This document shows positions 8,014 to 17,341 of a DNA stretch of 64,000 nt, piece by piece (within the stretch, counting starts at the first letter, position 1; each line of letters begins with the position of its first letter). A program made the translations under genes and the position numbers. This DNA is from JAAUTY01 sp964397305. GTDB lineage: Bacteria; Cyanobacteriota; Cyanobacteriia; Cyanobacteriales; Spirulinaceae. Location of the stretch: positions 1 through 64,000 of the forward strand of contig CAYNIP010000010.1 of NCBI GenBank assembly GCA_964397305.1, read 5' to 3'. The notes below the pieces were generated by a model. The model was not told where the DNA came from. It was given only the letters and a program-made list of their open reading frames with translations, and ran no database searches.

Positions 8014-10230
8014 TCAAGCCTTGACCAAGCTCTGGGGCGGCGTTGGAGAGCCTAGGGGCAGTTCCACAACAAATTCCGTGCCTACGTCTACTTGAGACTG
8101 AAACGTGAGTCGTCCCTGGTGCTCTTCGACCACGATCTGATGGCTGATCGAGAGGCCGAGCCCCGTGCCCTTGCCCACCTCCTTCGTGGTAAAGAAGGGA
8201 TCAAACAACTTGCTGTGGTGCTGCTCAGGGATGCCCATGCCATTATCCCCGATCCGGATCTGAATCCAATCCTCTCTCAAGGCCGTGGCGATCGCCAAGC
8301 ACGGCGGGCGCTCCCTCACCACGGGCGGCAAGCGCAAGGGCTCTAGGGCATCAATGGCATTGTTGAGCAGGTTCAAAAAGACCTGATTGAGTTGGCTGGG
8401 ATAACACCAAACCAAGGGCAACTCGCCATACTCCTCCGTGAGGGCGATCGCTGCATAGTCGCCCCGTCCCAACAGCCGGTGGCGCACGATGAGGAGCGTG
8501 TTTTGTAGCCCTTCATTGAGATTCGCCTGCTTCCATTCCGCCTCATTCAGCCGTGAGAAATTCCGCAGCCCGGTGACAATGGTTTGGATGCGCTCCGCCC
8601 CCACCTGGATCGAGTTCAGCAGCTTGGGGAAATCATCAGCAATAAAATCACGCTCTAGGGCCTCCGCCTTTTGGCGCAGCTCAGGGTACTGATCATCACA
8701 GTGGCGTTGGTACAGGGCCTGCAACTCGAGCAAATCCTGAAGATAATAGCGGGCATGGTCCAGATTGCCGCGAATAAAGTTGACGGGATTGTTGATCTCG
8801 TGGGCAATGCCCGCCACCATTTGCCCCAGGCTCGACATTTTCTCCGCGTGAATCAGTTTCGCTTGGGTGCCCTTGAGCCGCTCGAGGGCCTGGGAGAGGG
8901 CCGCCGTGCGCTCATGAACCCGTTCCTCGAGCTGCTCATTGGCGGCGGCTAAATCCTGAAACGATTGGTGTAGCTGCCGCGCCATGTGATTGAAGGTATT
9001 GACCAAGTGATCCAGTTCCTGGATGCGCTCCGCTGGCACTTGTCCTAGGAGCTGGCCGCTGGCGATCGCCTCCGAGGCCACCCCAATCCGGGCGATCGCC
9101 CCCGACAGCCAGCGGGCCGTGTAGAGGCTAAAGCCTAGGGCAATCACCAGGGCCAATAGGCAAAGCAAGAGCGTCTGGCGACTACTGGCCTGAATCACCG
9201 CCATAAATTCTGAGGCTGGCACGACCGTGACGATCAGCCAATCCAGCCCCTGCTCATCGGCAAAGGGCATGACCTGGAAGAGATAGCGATCGCCCCGAAA
9301 CCGCAGCGCGCTTTGATAAGGCTGGGTCAGGGTGTCCCAGTCCGGAAAGGTCCGGCGCAAATGCTCCCCCGTCGCCCGTACCAGGGCATCCTCACTGGTG
9401 TCGAGGGTGAGGCGCTCCACGGTTTCCGTCGCCCGAAAGGGGGGATTGCCGCTGGAATCCGCCACCAAGTGGCCGTCGCGCTCCAGAATCAAAATCCGCC
9501 CAGCCTGGCTAAACTCAAGATCCCGGAGCATCTCCGCCAGCTTACCCAGCGTGAAGTCCACCGCCACCACGCCCTGGAGTTGCCCCCGATCATCATAAAG
9601 GGGCTGCCCAAGGCTGAGATACAGCGTCTGGGTGATAATCCCCGCGTAGACCTCTCCCCAGGCCAGCCGCCCCGCTGCGGCGGGAACTTGGTACAAGGGG
9701 CGATCGCGCACGTCGTAACGATCCGGCGTGCTGCGGAGTTGCGCTTGGCGGCCGCCGTTGGCATCCACGGCGTAGTAATGGAGGCGGTAGGCCGTTTCCT
9801 GATTCGCAATCCCCAATTGGGGGCGCTGGGCATCCGTTTGGCGAGTGATGCCGATGAATTCTCCCCCGGCGGCGGTTCCCAGGGAAATCCAGGTAACCTC
9901 AGGAAAAAGCTGCATCTGATGCCAGAGATAGCGCTCGACGGCCGCAGCCCTAGGGGGGTTGAGGTCCAGGCCTAGCTCGCCGCGTTGGTAGTCGTCTGCG
10001 ATCAGGCGATTGATCAGCTTCGGTGTTGCTAAAAAGGAGTGGAGGCGCTCCGCAAGGCGCTCGCTCGTCTCCCGCTGCAACTGCATCGCCAGGGTATCGA
10101 CAGCCTGTTGACCGTTGCGAAAGGAGAAGTACCCCACCAAACCCACCGCGCCACAAATTTGCAGGACCACGGGAACCGCCAGCACCCAACGCAAGCTGGG
10201 CTTTCGCGGCTTGAATCGACTCTGAGTCAC
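8014..10230 (-). CDS. Membrane sensor histidine kinase (Cache-HAMP-HisKA-HATPase)
   Basis: 738 residues. One membrane segment lies near residues 15-35 and a second near 355-378, enclosing an extracytoplasmic double-Cache-like sensor. A HAMP segment and coiled coil follow. The H-box (GIAHEINNPVNF) puts the phospho-accepting histidine near residue 476. The N-box (LLNNAID), G1 (DNGMGIP), F-box (DPFFTTK) and G2 (GTGLGLS) are all intact, so it should be an active kinase that senses an external small ligand. No response regulator gene adjoins it. The TPR gene follows on the same strand. Confidence 0.92.
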   Translation of the reverse strand: MTQSRFKPRKPSLRWVLAVPVVLQICGAVGLVGYFSFRNGQQAVDTLAMQLQRETSERLAERLHSFLATPKLINRLIADDYQRGELGLDLNPPRAAAVERYLWHQMQLFPEVTWISLGTAAGGEFIGITRQTDAQRPQLGIANQETAYRLHYYAVDANGGRQAQLRSTPDRYDVRDRPLYQVPAAAGRLAWGEVYAGIITQTLYLSLGQPLYDDRGQLQGVVAVDFTLGKLAEMLRDLEFSQAGRILILERDGHLVADSSGNPPFRATETVERLTLDTSEDALVRATGEHLRRTFPDWDTLTQPYQSALRFRGDRYLFQVMPFADEQGLDWLIVTVVPASEFMAVIQASSRQTLLLCLLALVIALGFSLYTARWLSGAIARIGVASEAIASGQLLGQVPAERIQELDHLVNTFNHMARQLHQSFQDLAAANEQLEERVHERTAALSQALERLKGTQAKLIHAEKMSSLGQMVAGIAHEINNPVNFIRGNLDHARYYLQDLLELQALYQRHCDDQYPELRQKAEALERDFIADDFPKLLNSIQVGAERIQTIVTGLRNFSRLNEAEWKQANLNEGLQNTLLIVRHRLLGRGDYAAIALTEEYGELPLVWCYPSQLNQVFLNLLNNAIDALEPLRLPPVVRERPPCLAIATALREDWIQIRIGDNGMGIPEQHHSKLFDPFFTTKEVGKGTGLGLSISHQIVVEEHQGRLTFQSQVDVGTEFVVELPLGSPTPPQSLVKA

Positions 10231-10593
10231 AGCGATCGCCCTCTCCTGACTGAGCTAAGCCGCCCAGCACGGCCGATAGACAGTAATCGAAGCACAAAGG
10301 AAAGTGCAGAGCACCTGAAACCTACCCGAAGGGTTCTCCTCCGTTCTGCACCCAAACTTACCCGATCTATCCTACGCAATTTTGGATTGCTGACCGGTCG
10401 CTCCCGCCCAAGCATCGGGCTTCATCCCAGCGCGGCTTACCCTATTGAAACTGTAGTTTAGCTCAGTTGATAGCCGGAGGCTAGACTCCGCCGCGCTGGG
10501 CTAAGGCTAAAAACCTGATCGCCCCCCTGACGGTAATGACCGAGAGGGGGGCGATGCCGAGGGAGCCGAACGGGGATCGGGCTGATCGCTTAC
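10231..10593. other. Intergenic stretch without a gene
   Basis: 363 bp between the kinase start and the end of the small minus-strand gene. Short open frames here have no recognisable product. It holds the terminator described at 10505-10555 and, by position, the kinase promoter, which I could not define. Confidence 0.6.
10505..10555 (-). terminator. Rho-independent terminator of the small minus-strand gene
   Basis: An 11-bp stem (ATCGCCCCCCT with its complement, 10518-10555) encloses an inner CGGT/ACCG hairpin. Read on the minus strand, a run of five T follows. It lies 38 bp past the stop codon of the gene ending at 10594. Confidence 0.75.
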
Positions 10594-10821
10594 CTAGTTG
10601 TCATCGTAGGCCTTAGCACCTTGGCGACGCTGCTTCAGCGCTTGGAGTTGCTGAAGCAAGACTTCAACCTCAGCTTGGAGATGGAGGTATTTGAGCTGTT
10701 GGTCAGCTTGATAAGGTTGTGCCAGTTTTGCGAACCGTTCGCGCTCCCCCAGAGTCGTTGCCGAACTCAGGGAAGGTTGCGGATTCACAGCTTGAACAGG
10801 AGACGGATTTAATACAGCCAT
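10594..10821 (-). CDS. Small conserved cyanobacterial protein
   Basis: 75 residues from the ATG at 10821 (MAVLNPSPVQ). The frame is open further up, with other starts at 10866 and 10932. The C-terminal half, with ERERFAKLAQPYQ and YLHLQAEVEVLLQQLQ, is a predicted amphipathic helix of a type I recall as a widespread short cyanobacterial protein of unknown function. A well-placed terminator follows, which supports expression. The exact start is uncertain because no start has a strong ribosome binding site. Confidence 0.7.
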   Translation of the reverse strand: MAVLNPSPVQAVNPQPSLSSATTLGERERFAKLAQPYQADQQLKYLHLQAEVEVLLQQLQALKQRRQGAKAYDDN

Positions 10822-11009
10822 TACTTGCTCAATCGCCAATAAACTTAACTCACACCAAGGAGTCATTGTACCCTGCTGCGGTTTACAAGTTGTTACCTTT
10901 GTGGCGTTTTTGCAACTGGACTCGAGCACCATCGTGGAGCGTGACGGCGCAGAAACCTAGTCGCAGCCAGGGCTTATACCCTAGCGCGGCTCCGTTAAAG
11001 TTCAGGGAC

Positions 11010-12434
11010 TCACAGAGCGGTCAATTTGTTCCCGAGGGGCAGAAAAATTGTGAGCACCTCGCCGCGCTGGGGGTGCTGGCGCACTGTGAGCTTGCCCCCC
11101 AGGGCCTGGAAGAGGTTTTTCGTAACATTCAGATTCAAGCTCAAGCAGCCCGTCTCAGGCTGGAACATGAGCAACTGCCCGAGGGCCTGGGAGCTGCCAA
11201 AGGCCGCTTCTACGGAGTGCAGTTGCAGCTTCAATTGGTGGCCAGCCGTCGTCACCTGCATCTGAATCTGGCCGCCGAGGGGCAAGCTGCGCGTCAGGCT
11301 CTCCATGAGCCCCCTCAGCACCTTGTCCAGCATAGCCGGGTTGCTGACCACGGTGGGCAACTGATCCGGGAGCTGCACATCCAGGGTGACATTGCGGCGC
11401 TGGGCCTGCTTTTGCCACTGGGGGATGCTTTGCTGGATGACTTGGTGGAGGGCCACGGGGGCAAGGGGGACGCCCTCGGGGCTGGGCGATCGCGTTTCTA
11501 GCTCCACGGCCCGAAAGATCAACTCCATCCGGTTGATCTGCTCCGTACATTCCTCATCGATCGTTTCCAGGCGCTCCACAGCCTCCGGCGCAAAATTGCG
11601 GCGCTTTTTCAGCAGGAGGCGGGTCAGCATCCGGATCGTGGTCAGGGGGGTACGGATTTCGTGGGCCAACGCTTGCAGGAGCTTCAGCTCCGCCGTGGCT
11701 TGGGGCTTGAGAGGTTCCGGCTCCATCCCGGTGGCCGTGGGGGGAGTCGCGATCGCCCAGCGAGGAACTGGCTCTGGCCGGGGCTCACCAACCTCCGGCA
11801 AGGCGGCCAGCAGGGCACGGCTAAAAGCCGTGACCAAGCGGTAGTCCGGAGCCACGGGGGCGTAGTGGCGTAGGCGGGCCTCCAGGGCCGGCAGGTGGTG
11901 GGGGCTGGCGAGGCGCAGCCGCGATCGCAGCACCTGCCAGACCTGGGTAATCACCGCCGGGTCAAACTCGAAGCGAAACTGGCGGTAGCCTTGGTCATCC
12001 TCCCCAACCACCAGCACGAGGGAGAAGGCTGCCGTCGCGACGAAGCAGAACTGCTCGGCCGCCAGGGGATCAATGGGGACGAGGGGGTACTGGGCGATCG
12101 CCGCTGGCCGGGTCGTCGCCTGAGCCCCGGGCAATTCAAAGGCTCGTTGGGCCCAAGCGGCCGGAGCCTGGGGCACAAAGGTGCCCCCATGAAAACGGGC
12201 CAGCAGCACCGGCTGGCTGAGGACGGGGGCTGGGGCTGAGAGGACTAGGCCGGCCTCCTGGTTCCCGGGCGGCAGGGTGTGGATGAGGAGCGTCTCGAGG
12301 GCGGCGATCGCCCCCTGCCAGTGCTGCTGTGCCCGGGTCGCGGCTGTCCCTGGGTCCAGGGTGGCTCGCAGGCCTGTCGTTGGTGATATTAAAAGTTGCC
12401 CCACGGTCTGGGTCAGCCAATCCTGATCGCCCAT
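11010..12434 (-). CDS. Histidine kinase-like protein with degenerate ATPase domain
   Basis: 474 residues from the ATG at 12434, chosen because AGGAGAGG lies just upstream; the frame opens 14 codons earlier. Residues 1-230 are a sensor-like region without membrane segments. A HisKA helix with an intact H-box (LAHEIRTPL, histidine near 255) follows. The expected catalytic domain is altered: the N-box position reads VLRGLMESLTRS without asparagines, no DxGxG motif is seen, and the G2 region reads TGCLSLNL. It may accept or relay phosphate without binding ATP, or regulate another kinase. It is probably cytoplasmic. Confidence 0.82.
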   Translation of the reverse strand: MGDQDWLTQTVGQLLISPTTGLRATLDPGTAATRAQQHWQGAIAALETLLIHTLPPGNQEAGLVLSAPAPVLSQPVLLARFHGGTFVPQAPAAWAQRAFELPGAQATTRPAAIAQYPLVPIDPLAAEQFCFVATAAFSLVLVVGEDDQGYRQFRFEFDPAVITQVWQVLRSRLRLASPHHLPALEARLRHYAPVAPDYRLVTAFSRALLAALPEVGEPRPEPVPRWAIATPPTATGMEPEPLKPQATAELKLLQALAHEIRTPLTTIRMLTRLLLKKRRNFAPEAVERLETIDEECTEQINRMELIFRAVELETRSPSPEGVPLAPVALHQVIQQSIPQWQKQAQRRNVTLDVQLPDQLPTVVSNPAMLDKVLRGLMESLTRSLPLGGQIQMQVTTAGHQLKLQLHSVEAAFGSSQALGQLLMFQPETGCLSLNLNVTKNLFQALGGKLTVRQHPQRGEVLTIFLPLGNKLTAL

Positions 12435-12570
12435 GCTCCTCTCCTGCGGCCGTTGCTGGCACGCCCACGGCAGCACCCCGCTGCTAACACTATGATGGTA
12501 TCGATTGCGGGCCTCCGCTCAAGGCGTAGAACCGAACTCCAGGGGTGCGATCGCCGCCTTCCTCCAGTCC

Positions 12571-14259
12571 CTAGCGGCGACGCCACTCCGCGATATTCCA
12601 GACATTGAGATCCCAGGGCGTCAGGTTCACCCCCTGCAAGCGCCGGCTGACCCCAGCCGTCTCAGCCCGGTGGACGAGGGGAATCACATGGGCTCCCTCG
12701 ACCAACATCTGGCTCAGGGTGGCGAAGAGTTGGCGGCGGCGGTCCGGATCGAGCTCCGTCAGGGATTCCTGCCAGAGGCGGTCATAGTCGGGATTGCAGT
12801 AGCGGGAGGCATTGTCCCCCGTCCAGTTATTAGCCGCCGTCGGGATTTGGTCACAGGTGTAGGTTTGCAGGTAGGCCCCCGGATCAGGGCTCGTGTTGCC
12901 TGTGGTGTACATCTGCAAATCGGCCTGGAAGCGTTCCACTGTGTCCGTATTGGCCGGATCGCCGGAGAAGTAGACGCTGGGATCAATGCTCTTCAACTCC
13001 ACCGCCATCCCCAAGGCGGCTAGATTTTGCTTGATAATCTCCTGGGTCTTTTGGCGGAGGGGGTTCACCGAGGTTTGCAGCACCAGTTTCATTTCCACCC
13101 CGTCGCGATCGCGCGTGCCATCGCCATTGCGGTCGATCCAACCGGCCGCCTTGAGGAGCGCCGCCGCTTGGTCGAGATCCTGAGCGGCCGGGGTATCGTC
13201 CCCCGTGCTGTAGAGCGGCGGCGCGACAATGAAGCGAGTCGTCGGTTGACCGGTCGGGCCGTAGAGCTGGGTGGCGATCGTCTCGCGGTCGATGGCTAGG
13301 GCGATCGCCTGCCGCACCGATTCCTCACGGAGAAACGGGTGGGGCGTCTCCAGGCTGGAGCCCTGAGCCGGGTCGCTGTGGTTGACCACCAGGCGCTCCA
13401 TCAGGGAGCCAAAGTTCGTCACCACCGCGCCGTGGCCAGCCGCTTGCAGTTCCTCCAGCACGTTGGCTTCGACTTGCAAGTTGTAAGCAAACTCCGCGTC
13501 CCCTGTTTGCAGCACCGCTCGAGCCGCCGAGGTGGCATCGCCACCTCCCTTCAGCTCCACGGTCTGGAAGCCGAGGGCCTCCGCCTCGCGGTACTCTGGA
13601 TTCGCCTCATAGAGCACCACATCACCGGGCTTAAAGGTCGTCACTCGGTAAGGACCCGTGCCAATGGGCTGAAGATTCGCCGGGGCCTCCCGAGCGCGGG
13701 CCCCCACATAGTCGGCAAAGGCATGGGCCGGGAGGATCATGCCCTCTGTGCCCACGAAGACCAGGAACCAGGCCGGTGTGACATCCCGGAAGTGAACTCG
13801 AACTGTGTGGTCATCCAGGACCTCGACCCGCTCGATTACCTCATAGGTTCCCGCGCTGGTAGCCCCCGTTGCGGGGTCGCGGATAAATTCGTAGGTAAAA
13901 GCGACATCGGCCGCGGTAAAGGGTTTGCCGTCCGACCAGGTCAGCCCGGGCTTGAGGGTCCAGGTCACGGAGCGGCCGTCGGGGCTCAGGCCGCCATTCT
14001 CGAGGGTCGGGATGGCGGCCGCGAGGAAGGGCTGGAGATCGCCTTGGGCGTCGAAGCTGGCCAAGGGTTCTAGGGTGATGCGGCTGGCTTCAGCATCCTT
14101 GAAGCCAGTGGATAGGTGAGGGTTCAGGATGGTCGGCGCTTGCCAGTAGAGGAGACGGAGGGGGTCCCTCGCCGTGGCCGTTTCTGGGGCGGGGTTACAG
14201 CCTGTGAACAGGGTTCCGCTAAGCAGAAAAGCGGCGATCGCGCGGCGAATTGACGACAT
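12571..14259 (-). CDS. ABC transporter peptide-binding lipoprotein (SBP family 5)
   Basis: 562 residues. A lipoprotein signal peptide ends in LFTGC, with the lipidated cysteine at residue 21. The mature part is a typical family 5 solute-binding protein (DppA/OppA type), with ILNPHLSTG, LKPGLTWSDGKPFTAADVAF and IGTGPYRV motifs. It would bind peptides or related solutes outside the inner membrane and deliver them to an ABC permease. No permease or ATPase genes adjoin it, so its partner is encoded elsewhere. It is divergent from the gene at 14322, with only 62 bp between them. Confidence 0.9.
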   Translation of the reverse strand: MSSIRRAIAAFLLSGTLFTGCNPAPETATARDPLRLLYWQAPTILNPHLSTGFKDAEASRITLEPLASFDAQGDLQPFLAAAIPTLENGGLSPDGRSVTWTLKPGLTWSDGKPFTAADVAFTYEFIRDPATGATSAGTYEVIERVEVLDDHTVRVHFRDVTPAWFLVFVGTEGMILPAHAFADYVGARAREAPANLQPIGTGPYRVTTFKPGDVVLYEANPEYREAEALGFQTVELKGGGDATSAARAVLQTGDAEFAYNLQVEANVLEELQAAGHGAVVTNFGSLMERLVVNHSDPAQGSSLETPHPFLREESVRQAIALAIDRETIATQLYGPTGQPTTRFIVAPPLYSTGDDTPAAQDLDQAAALLKAAGWIDRNGDGTRDRDGVEMKLVLQTSVNPLRQKTQEIIKQNLAALGMAVELKSIDPSVYFSGDPANTDTVERFQADLQMYTTGNTSPDPGAYLQTYTCDQIPTAANNWTGDNASRYCNPDYDRLWQESLTELDPDRRRQLFATLSQMLVEGAHVIPLVHRAETAGVSRRLQGVNLTPWDLNVWNIAEWRRR

Positions 14260-14278
14260 TTTTCAGTACATCTATACT
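14250..14278 (+). promoter_or_regulatory. Sigma70-type promoter of the 14322 operon
   Basis: A TTGACG -35 box (14250-14255), 17 bp, then a TATACT -10 box (14273-14278). Transcription would begin near 14285. The -35 box overlaps the first codons of the divergent lipoprotein gene. Confidence 0.7.
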
Positions 14279-14321
14279 AAACTGAGAGCAAGGCCCAAGG
14301 ACGATAGGCCGGGAGGTCAAG

Positions 14322-14804
14322 ATGGATGATTGGTTTAAGGGCGTGATTAGCGGCGCCGTCTTAGTGGTAGTCGCCGGCATTGTGGGGGCTTCCCTCAGTG
14401 GCTCCGAGCGCGCCTTTGACCTCTCCCCCTTCCTCGCCCTCGTCCCTCAGGGTAACACTGCCAGTCCCCCGGAGCCCGAGGCCAATCCCGGAGCAGTGGG
14501 CGGCCAGCTTCAGCCCCCGCCCTTGACCCGCGAGACCTTTCTCGCCCTCTGTCCGCCGGGTTCGGTCGATGAGACGGTTCCCCCGGTGTCCCTAGCCCAG
14601 GCCCAACAACTCCACCAAGTGTTTCTCGCGGGCCAGACCTTGACCGATCTGATTGAAGTGCAAGCCCAGCTTGGTCAGCCTACCTGCAATGGGGTTCAGG
14701 ACGGGAAGCGCGTCTACCTCTACTGGGTAGAGACGGATAAGGCGATCACGGCGCGCCAGGCGGGGGATAGGCCGCCGGTTGAGCTGGAGTTCCACAATTT
14801 CTAG
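14322..14804 (+). CDS. Membrane-anchored protein of unknown function
   Basis: 160 residues. A hydrophobic segment near residues 8-26 probably anchors it. A Pro-rich linker (about 50-70) leads to a globular C-terminal part with cysteines near 80 and 125. I do not recognise the family. GGGAGG precedes the ATG. The next gene begins 11 bp after the stop, and a consensus promoter lies upstream, so it is the first gene of an operon with the M23-like gene and the gene at 15878. Confidence 0.65.
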   Translation: MDDWFKGVISGAVLVVVAGIVGASLSGSERAFDLSPFLALVPQGNTASPPEPEANPGAVGGQLQPPPLTRETFLALCPPGSVDETVPPVSLAQAQQLHQVFLAGQTLTDLIEVQAQLGQPTCNGVQDGKRVYLYWVETDKAITARQAGDRPPVELEFHNF

Positions 14805-14815
14805 GAGGGCGAACG

Positions 14816-15874
14816 ATGGCTTACACCCACAACGGCAATGGTAACGGTCGCAGCCAGGCCCAGGGCTCGCCGTCTCTGGCGGACATTCTCGAGGCGGAGG
14901 TGCTTGACGGGCCGCCGCCGGGTCCGGACCCAGAGCCCCTGCGCGATCGCCCCCCCCTCGATCTGGTGCATCTGGAGGCCCAGCTGCGCCGCGATCGCCA
15001 GCGCGATCGCCAACACCTGCTCGCCCATTTGCAAGATACGGAAAACCGCATCCTCCGCCACCTCTTTGACCTCTACAGCCAGACCAATCGCCTCGAGCGC
15101 AAGCTGGATCGCCTGCTCTCGGAGCGACAGATGCAGCGCTCCCAGCGCTCGACGCTGGTGCTTTTAGGTCTACTCTGCCTCGGCCTGGCCTATATCACGG
15201 TGATCCATCCCCGCTGGCGATCCCCGGCGGCCCCCCCGGCAGCCCCGCCCGGCCCCGCCCAACCGGCTGCGCCCCAAGCCCTCCCCCCCCAGCAACTGGG
15301 GCAGTTCTTTGGCTCGCCCGCCCTCGCCCAGACGCCCGGCCCCCAGCAACGGGTGCGGGGCCGCCAGACGACCTACCGTGTCACCGATACCTATCGCCTG
15401 CGGCCGGTTCATCCCAGTACGGGCCAGCGGAGCCGTCCGGAGTGCTTGGGCAAGAGCCTGGAGGCGATCGATGCCCAGGGGATTACTGGCTGTGTCGCCC
15501 ATCGCGGGGTGGATGTGGGCACGCCGGTGGGGACGCCGCTGGCGGCGATCGCCCCGCCAGGAGCCTCGGCCCGGGTGGACTGCATTCAGCAGCCTCCCTG
15601 GGGAACCTATGCCCGCCTCGAAAGTCCGGCTTTGCCGGGCTGGACGTTTATCGCTCACCACTTACAAACCTGCCAGCCGGGGCTCTACCCAGCGGGCAGC
15701 AGCTTCGGCACGACGGGCAGCGCCGGCACCGGTCCCCACCTCCACTTCGGCAGCCAATACGAGGGCCGCTGGCTGGCCCCGCCCCTGGGGTTTGTGGAGT
15801 GGATGCTAGCGGGGGAGAAGCTGGAACCACCGCCAGAACACCGCAGCCAGTGGCCTTTTGGGGCTTGGGCCTAA
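14816..15874 (+). CDS. Membrane-anchored M23 (LytM-fold) peptidase-like protein
   Basis: 352 residues. An N-terminal charged, coiled region (to about 100) precedes one membrane segment near 110-127. A Pro/Ala-rich linker leads to the M23 domain. The metal-binding motifs are present: HRGVD near residue 228 and HLHFG near 308, within GTTGSAGTGPHLHFG. It would be a murein endopeptidase, or a regulator of one, in the periplasm. The topology (helical cytosolic part, one membrane segment, LytM domain) suggests a role in envelope growth or division, but that is inference. Confidence 0.87.
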   Translation: MAYTHNGNGNGRSQAQGSPSLADILEAEVLDGPPPGPDPEPLRDRPPLDLVHLEAQLRRDRQRDRQHLLAHLQDTENRILRHLFDLYSQTNRLERKLDRLLSERQMQRSQRSTLVLLGLLCLGLAYITVIHPRWRSPAAPPAAPPGPAQPAAPQALPPQQLGQFFGSPALAQTPGPQQRVRGRQTTYRVTDTYRLRPVHPSTGQRSRPECLGKSLEAIDAQGITGCVAHRGVDVGTPVGTPLAAIAPPGASARVDCIQQPPWGTYARLESPALPGWTFIAHHLQTCQPGLYPAGSSFGTTGSAGTGPHLHFGSQYEGRWLAPPLGFVEWMLAGEKLEPPPEHRSQWPFGAWA

Positions 15875-15877
15875 GCG

Positions 15878-17242
15878 ATGGTGGCACCGATGGATGTGGA
15901 ATGGGGTCCCTCATCTCCGAGGACCCTAGCGGCGGAACCGGGGCTGGAGCAGTGGCTGCTGTACTGCGATCGCGCCACCTTGCCGCTGACCCTGCCGCCG
16001 CGGGGGCCCCTCCGCGAGCTGGTTGTGCGGGTGCGGCTGGTGGGCTGGTTACTGGTGCGGCTGAGTGCTTGGGGGGCGATCGCCCTCGGCTGGCGCAGTC
16101 GGCGACCCTTGGGCTTGGCGGGCCGGCTGTTGGTCCGCACGCTCCAGGGGCCGGCTGCTCTCTGGCAGGAGTTGCGGGCGCTACAGCCAGCCCTAGCCCG
16201 GCTGGCCTGGGAGGAGTTGCGGGCCCGCCGGGAGAGCGGCGGCGAGTTGCTGCGGCTGCAAGCCCTGGCCGGTCGCTACGGGCTGGTGCAGCAGGGGATC
16301 GCGATCGCCAGTGAGGGGGTTCCAGACCGCGCCTGGCGCATCGCAGCCGTGCTGGAAGCCTTGGAGCAGCGGCAAACCTATCTGCTCTGGTACTTGGAGC
16401 CCCTCCAGCAGCGCTACCAGCCCCGACTGGCGCTGCTCCACCGGGTCTGGCTCTGGCTCAGTGGCGGCACGGCGGCCCGTGAGCATCGCTGCCTGGAGCA
16501 AATCTTGACCGATGCCATCGATAATTTCGCCGCTAGCCCCACGGCCCCTTCCCCCCTGACGGTGCAATACTTGCTGGCGGACCTGCGCGATCGCTGGCAG
16601 CGGAACCCGGAGCGCCTGCAACCGGCTCGCCTCCGCTGTCTCTATAAGACCTGGTATCTGCTCGACTGGCTGGCCCGGCGCGAGGGCCTGGGCGCGGCCA
16701 GCCCCCGGCAGTTGCCAGCCAGCTCCCAAGGACCCACGGTGGCAGATTGGCAACGCTTGCTGGAAACGCGCCTGGCGGCCTTTCGGACCCAGCCCAGCTT
16801 GGCGGACTATCAGCAAATTCAAGCCCTAGCCAGCCCCCAGGCCTGGGCCTCCCTGCGGGCGGACCTGCTGGCAACCCTGCCCCCAGGCACGGAGGCGGTG
16901 AAGCTGGACATCTTGCTCCAGGAGGGCTGGTTTGATGAGGCGATCGCCCTCACCGATAGCCTCGCAGCGGCGGCTGACCTCCAGCGGCGGGTGATGACGG
17001 CGGTGCTGGCAGCCCGTCCTGGCTGGGTGCTGGCCCGAGCTCGGCAACAGGCGGAGGTGATCATGGCCCGGGGGCAGGCCAAGGCCTATGGGGAGGCGAT
17101 CGCCTGGCTGGAGTATGTCCACGCAGCCTACCAACAGCTTGAGCGCTCGGCGGATTGGACCCGCTACCGGGCCCAGTTACTGGTTACTCACGCCCGCAAG
17201 CGCAAGTTGCAGGCCTTGCTCGTCAGCTTGCCGGCGGAGTAG
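15878..17242 (+). CDS. Hypothetical protein, third gene of the operon
   Basis: 454 residues. It starts 3 bp after the M23-like gene stops, so translation is probably coupled; an in-frame ATG at 15890 is an alternative. A hydrophobic stretch near residues 48-72 may be membrane-associated. The rest is Arg/Leu/Ala-rich and predicted helical, with no motif I recognise. Codon use and HIP1 content match the neighbours. The product may act with the LytM protein, but only gene order supports this. Confidence 0.65.
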   Translation: MVAPMDVEWGPSSPRTLAAEPGLEQWLLYCDRATLPLTLPPRGPLRELVVRVRLVGWLLVRLSAWGAIALGWRSRRPLGLAGRLLVRTLQGPAALWQELRALQPALARLAWEELRARRESGGELLRLQALAGRYGLVQQGIAIASEGVPDRAWRIAAVLEALEQRQTYLLWYLEPLQQRYQPRLALLHRVWLWLSGGTAAREHRCLEQILTDAIDNFAASPTAPSPLTVQYLLADLRDRWQRNPERLQPARLRCLYKTWYLLDWLARREGLGAASPRQLPASSQGPTVADWQRLLETRLAAFRTQPSLADYQQIQALASPQAWASLRADLLATLPPGTEAVKLDILLQEGWFDEAIALTDSLAAAADLQRRVMTAVLAARPGWVLARARQQAEVIMARGQAKAYGEAIAWLEYVHAAYQQLERSADWTRYRAQLLVTHARKRKLQALLVSLPAE

Positions 17243-17341
17243 CTGACTCTGGGTTGCGATCGCCGTTGCAATCCTGATGTAACCTGGAAACTAACCGCGC
17301 ATTTCCCGCTTGCCCTTCCTCCCGGAGACAAACGCGACAGA

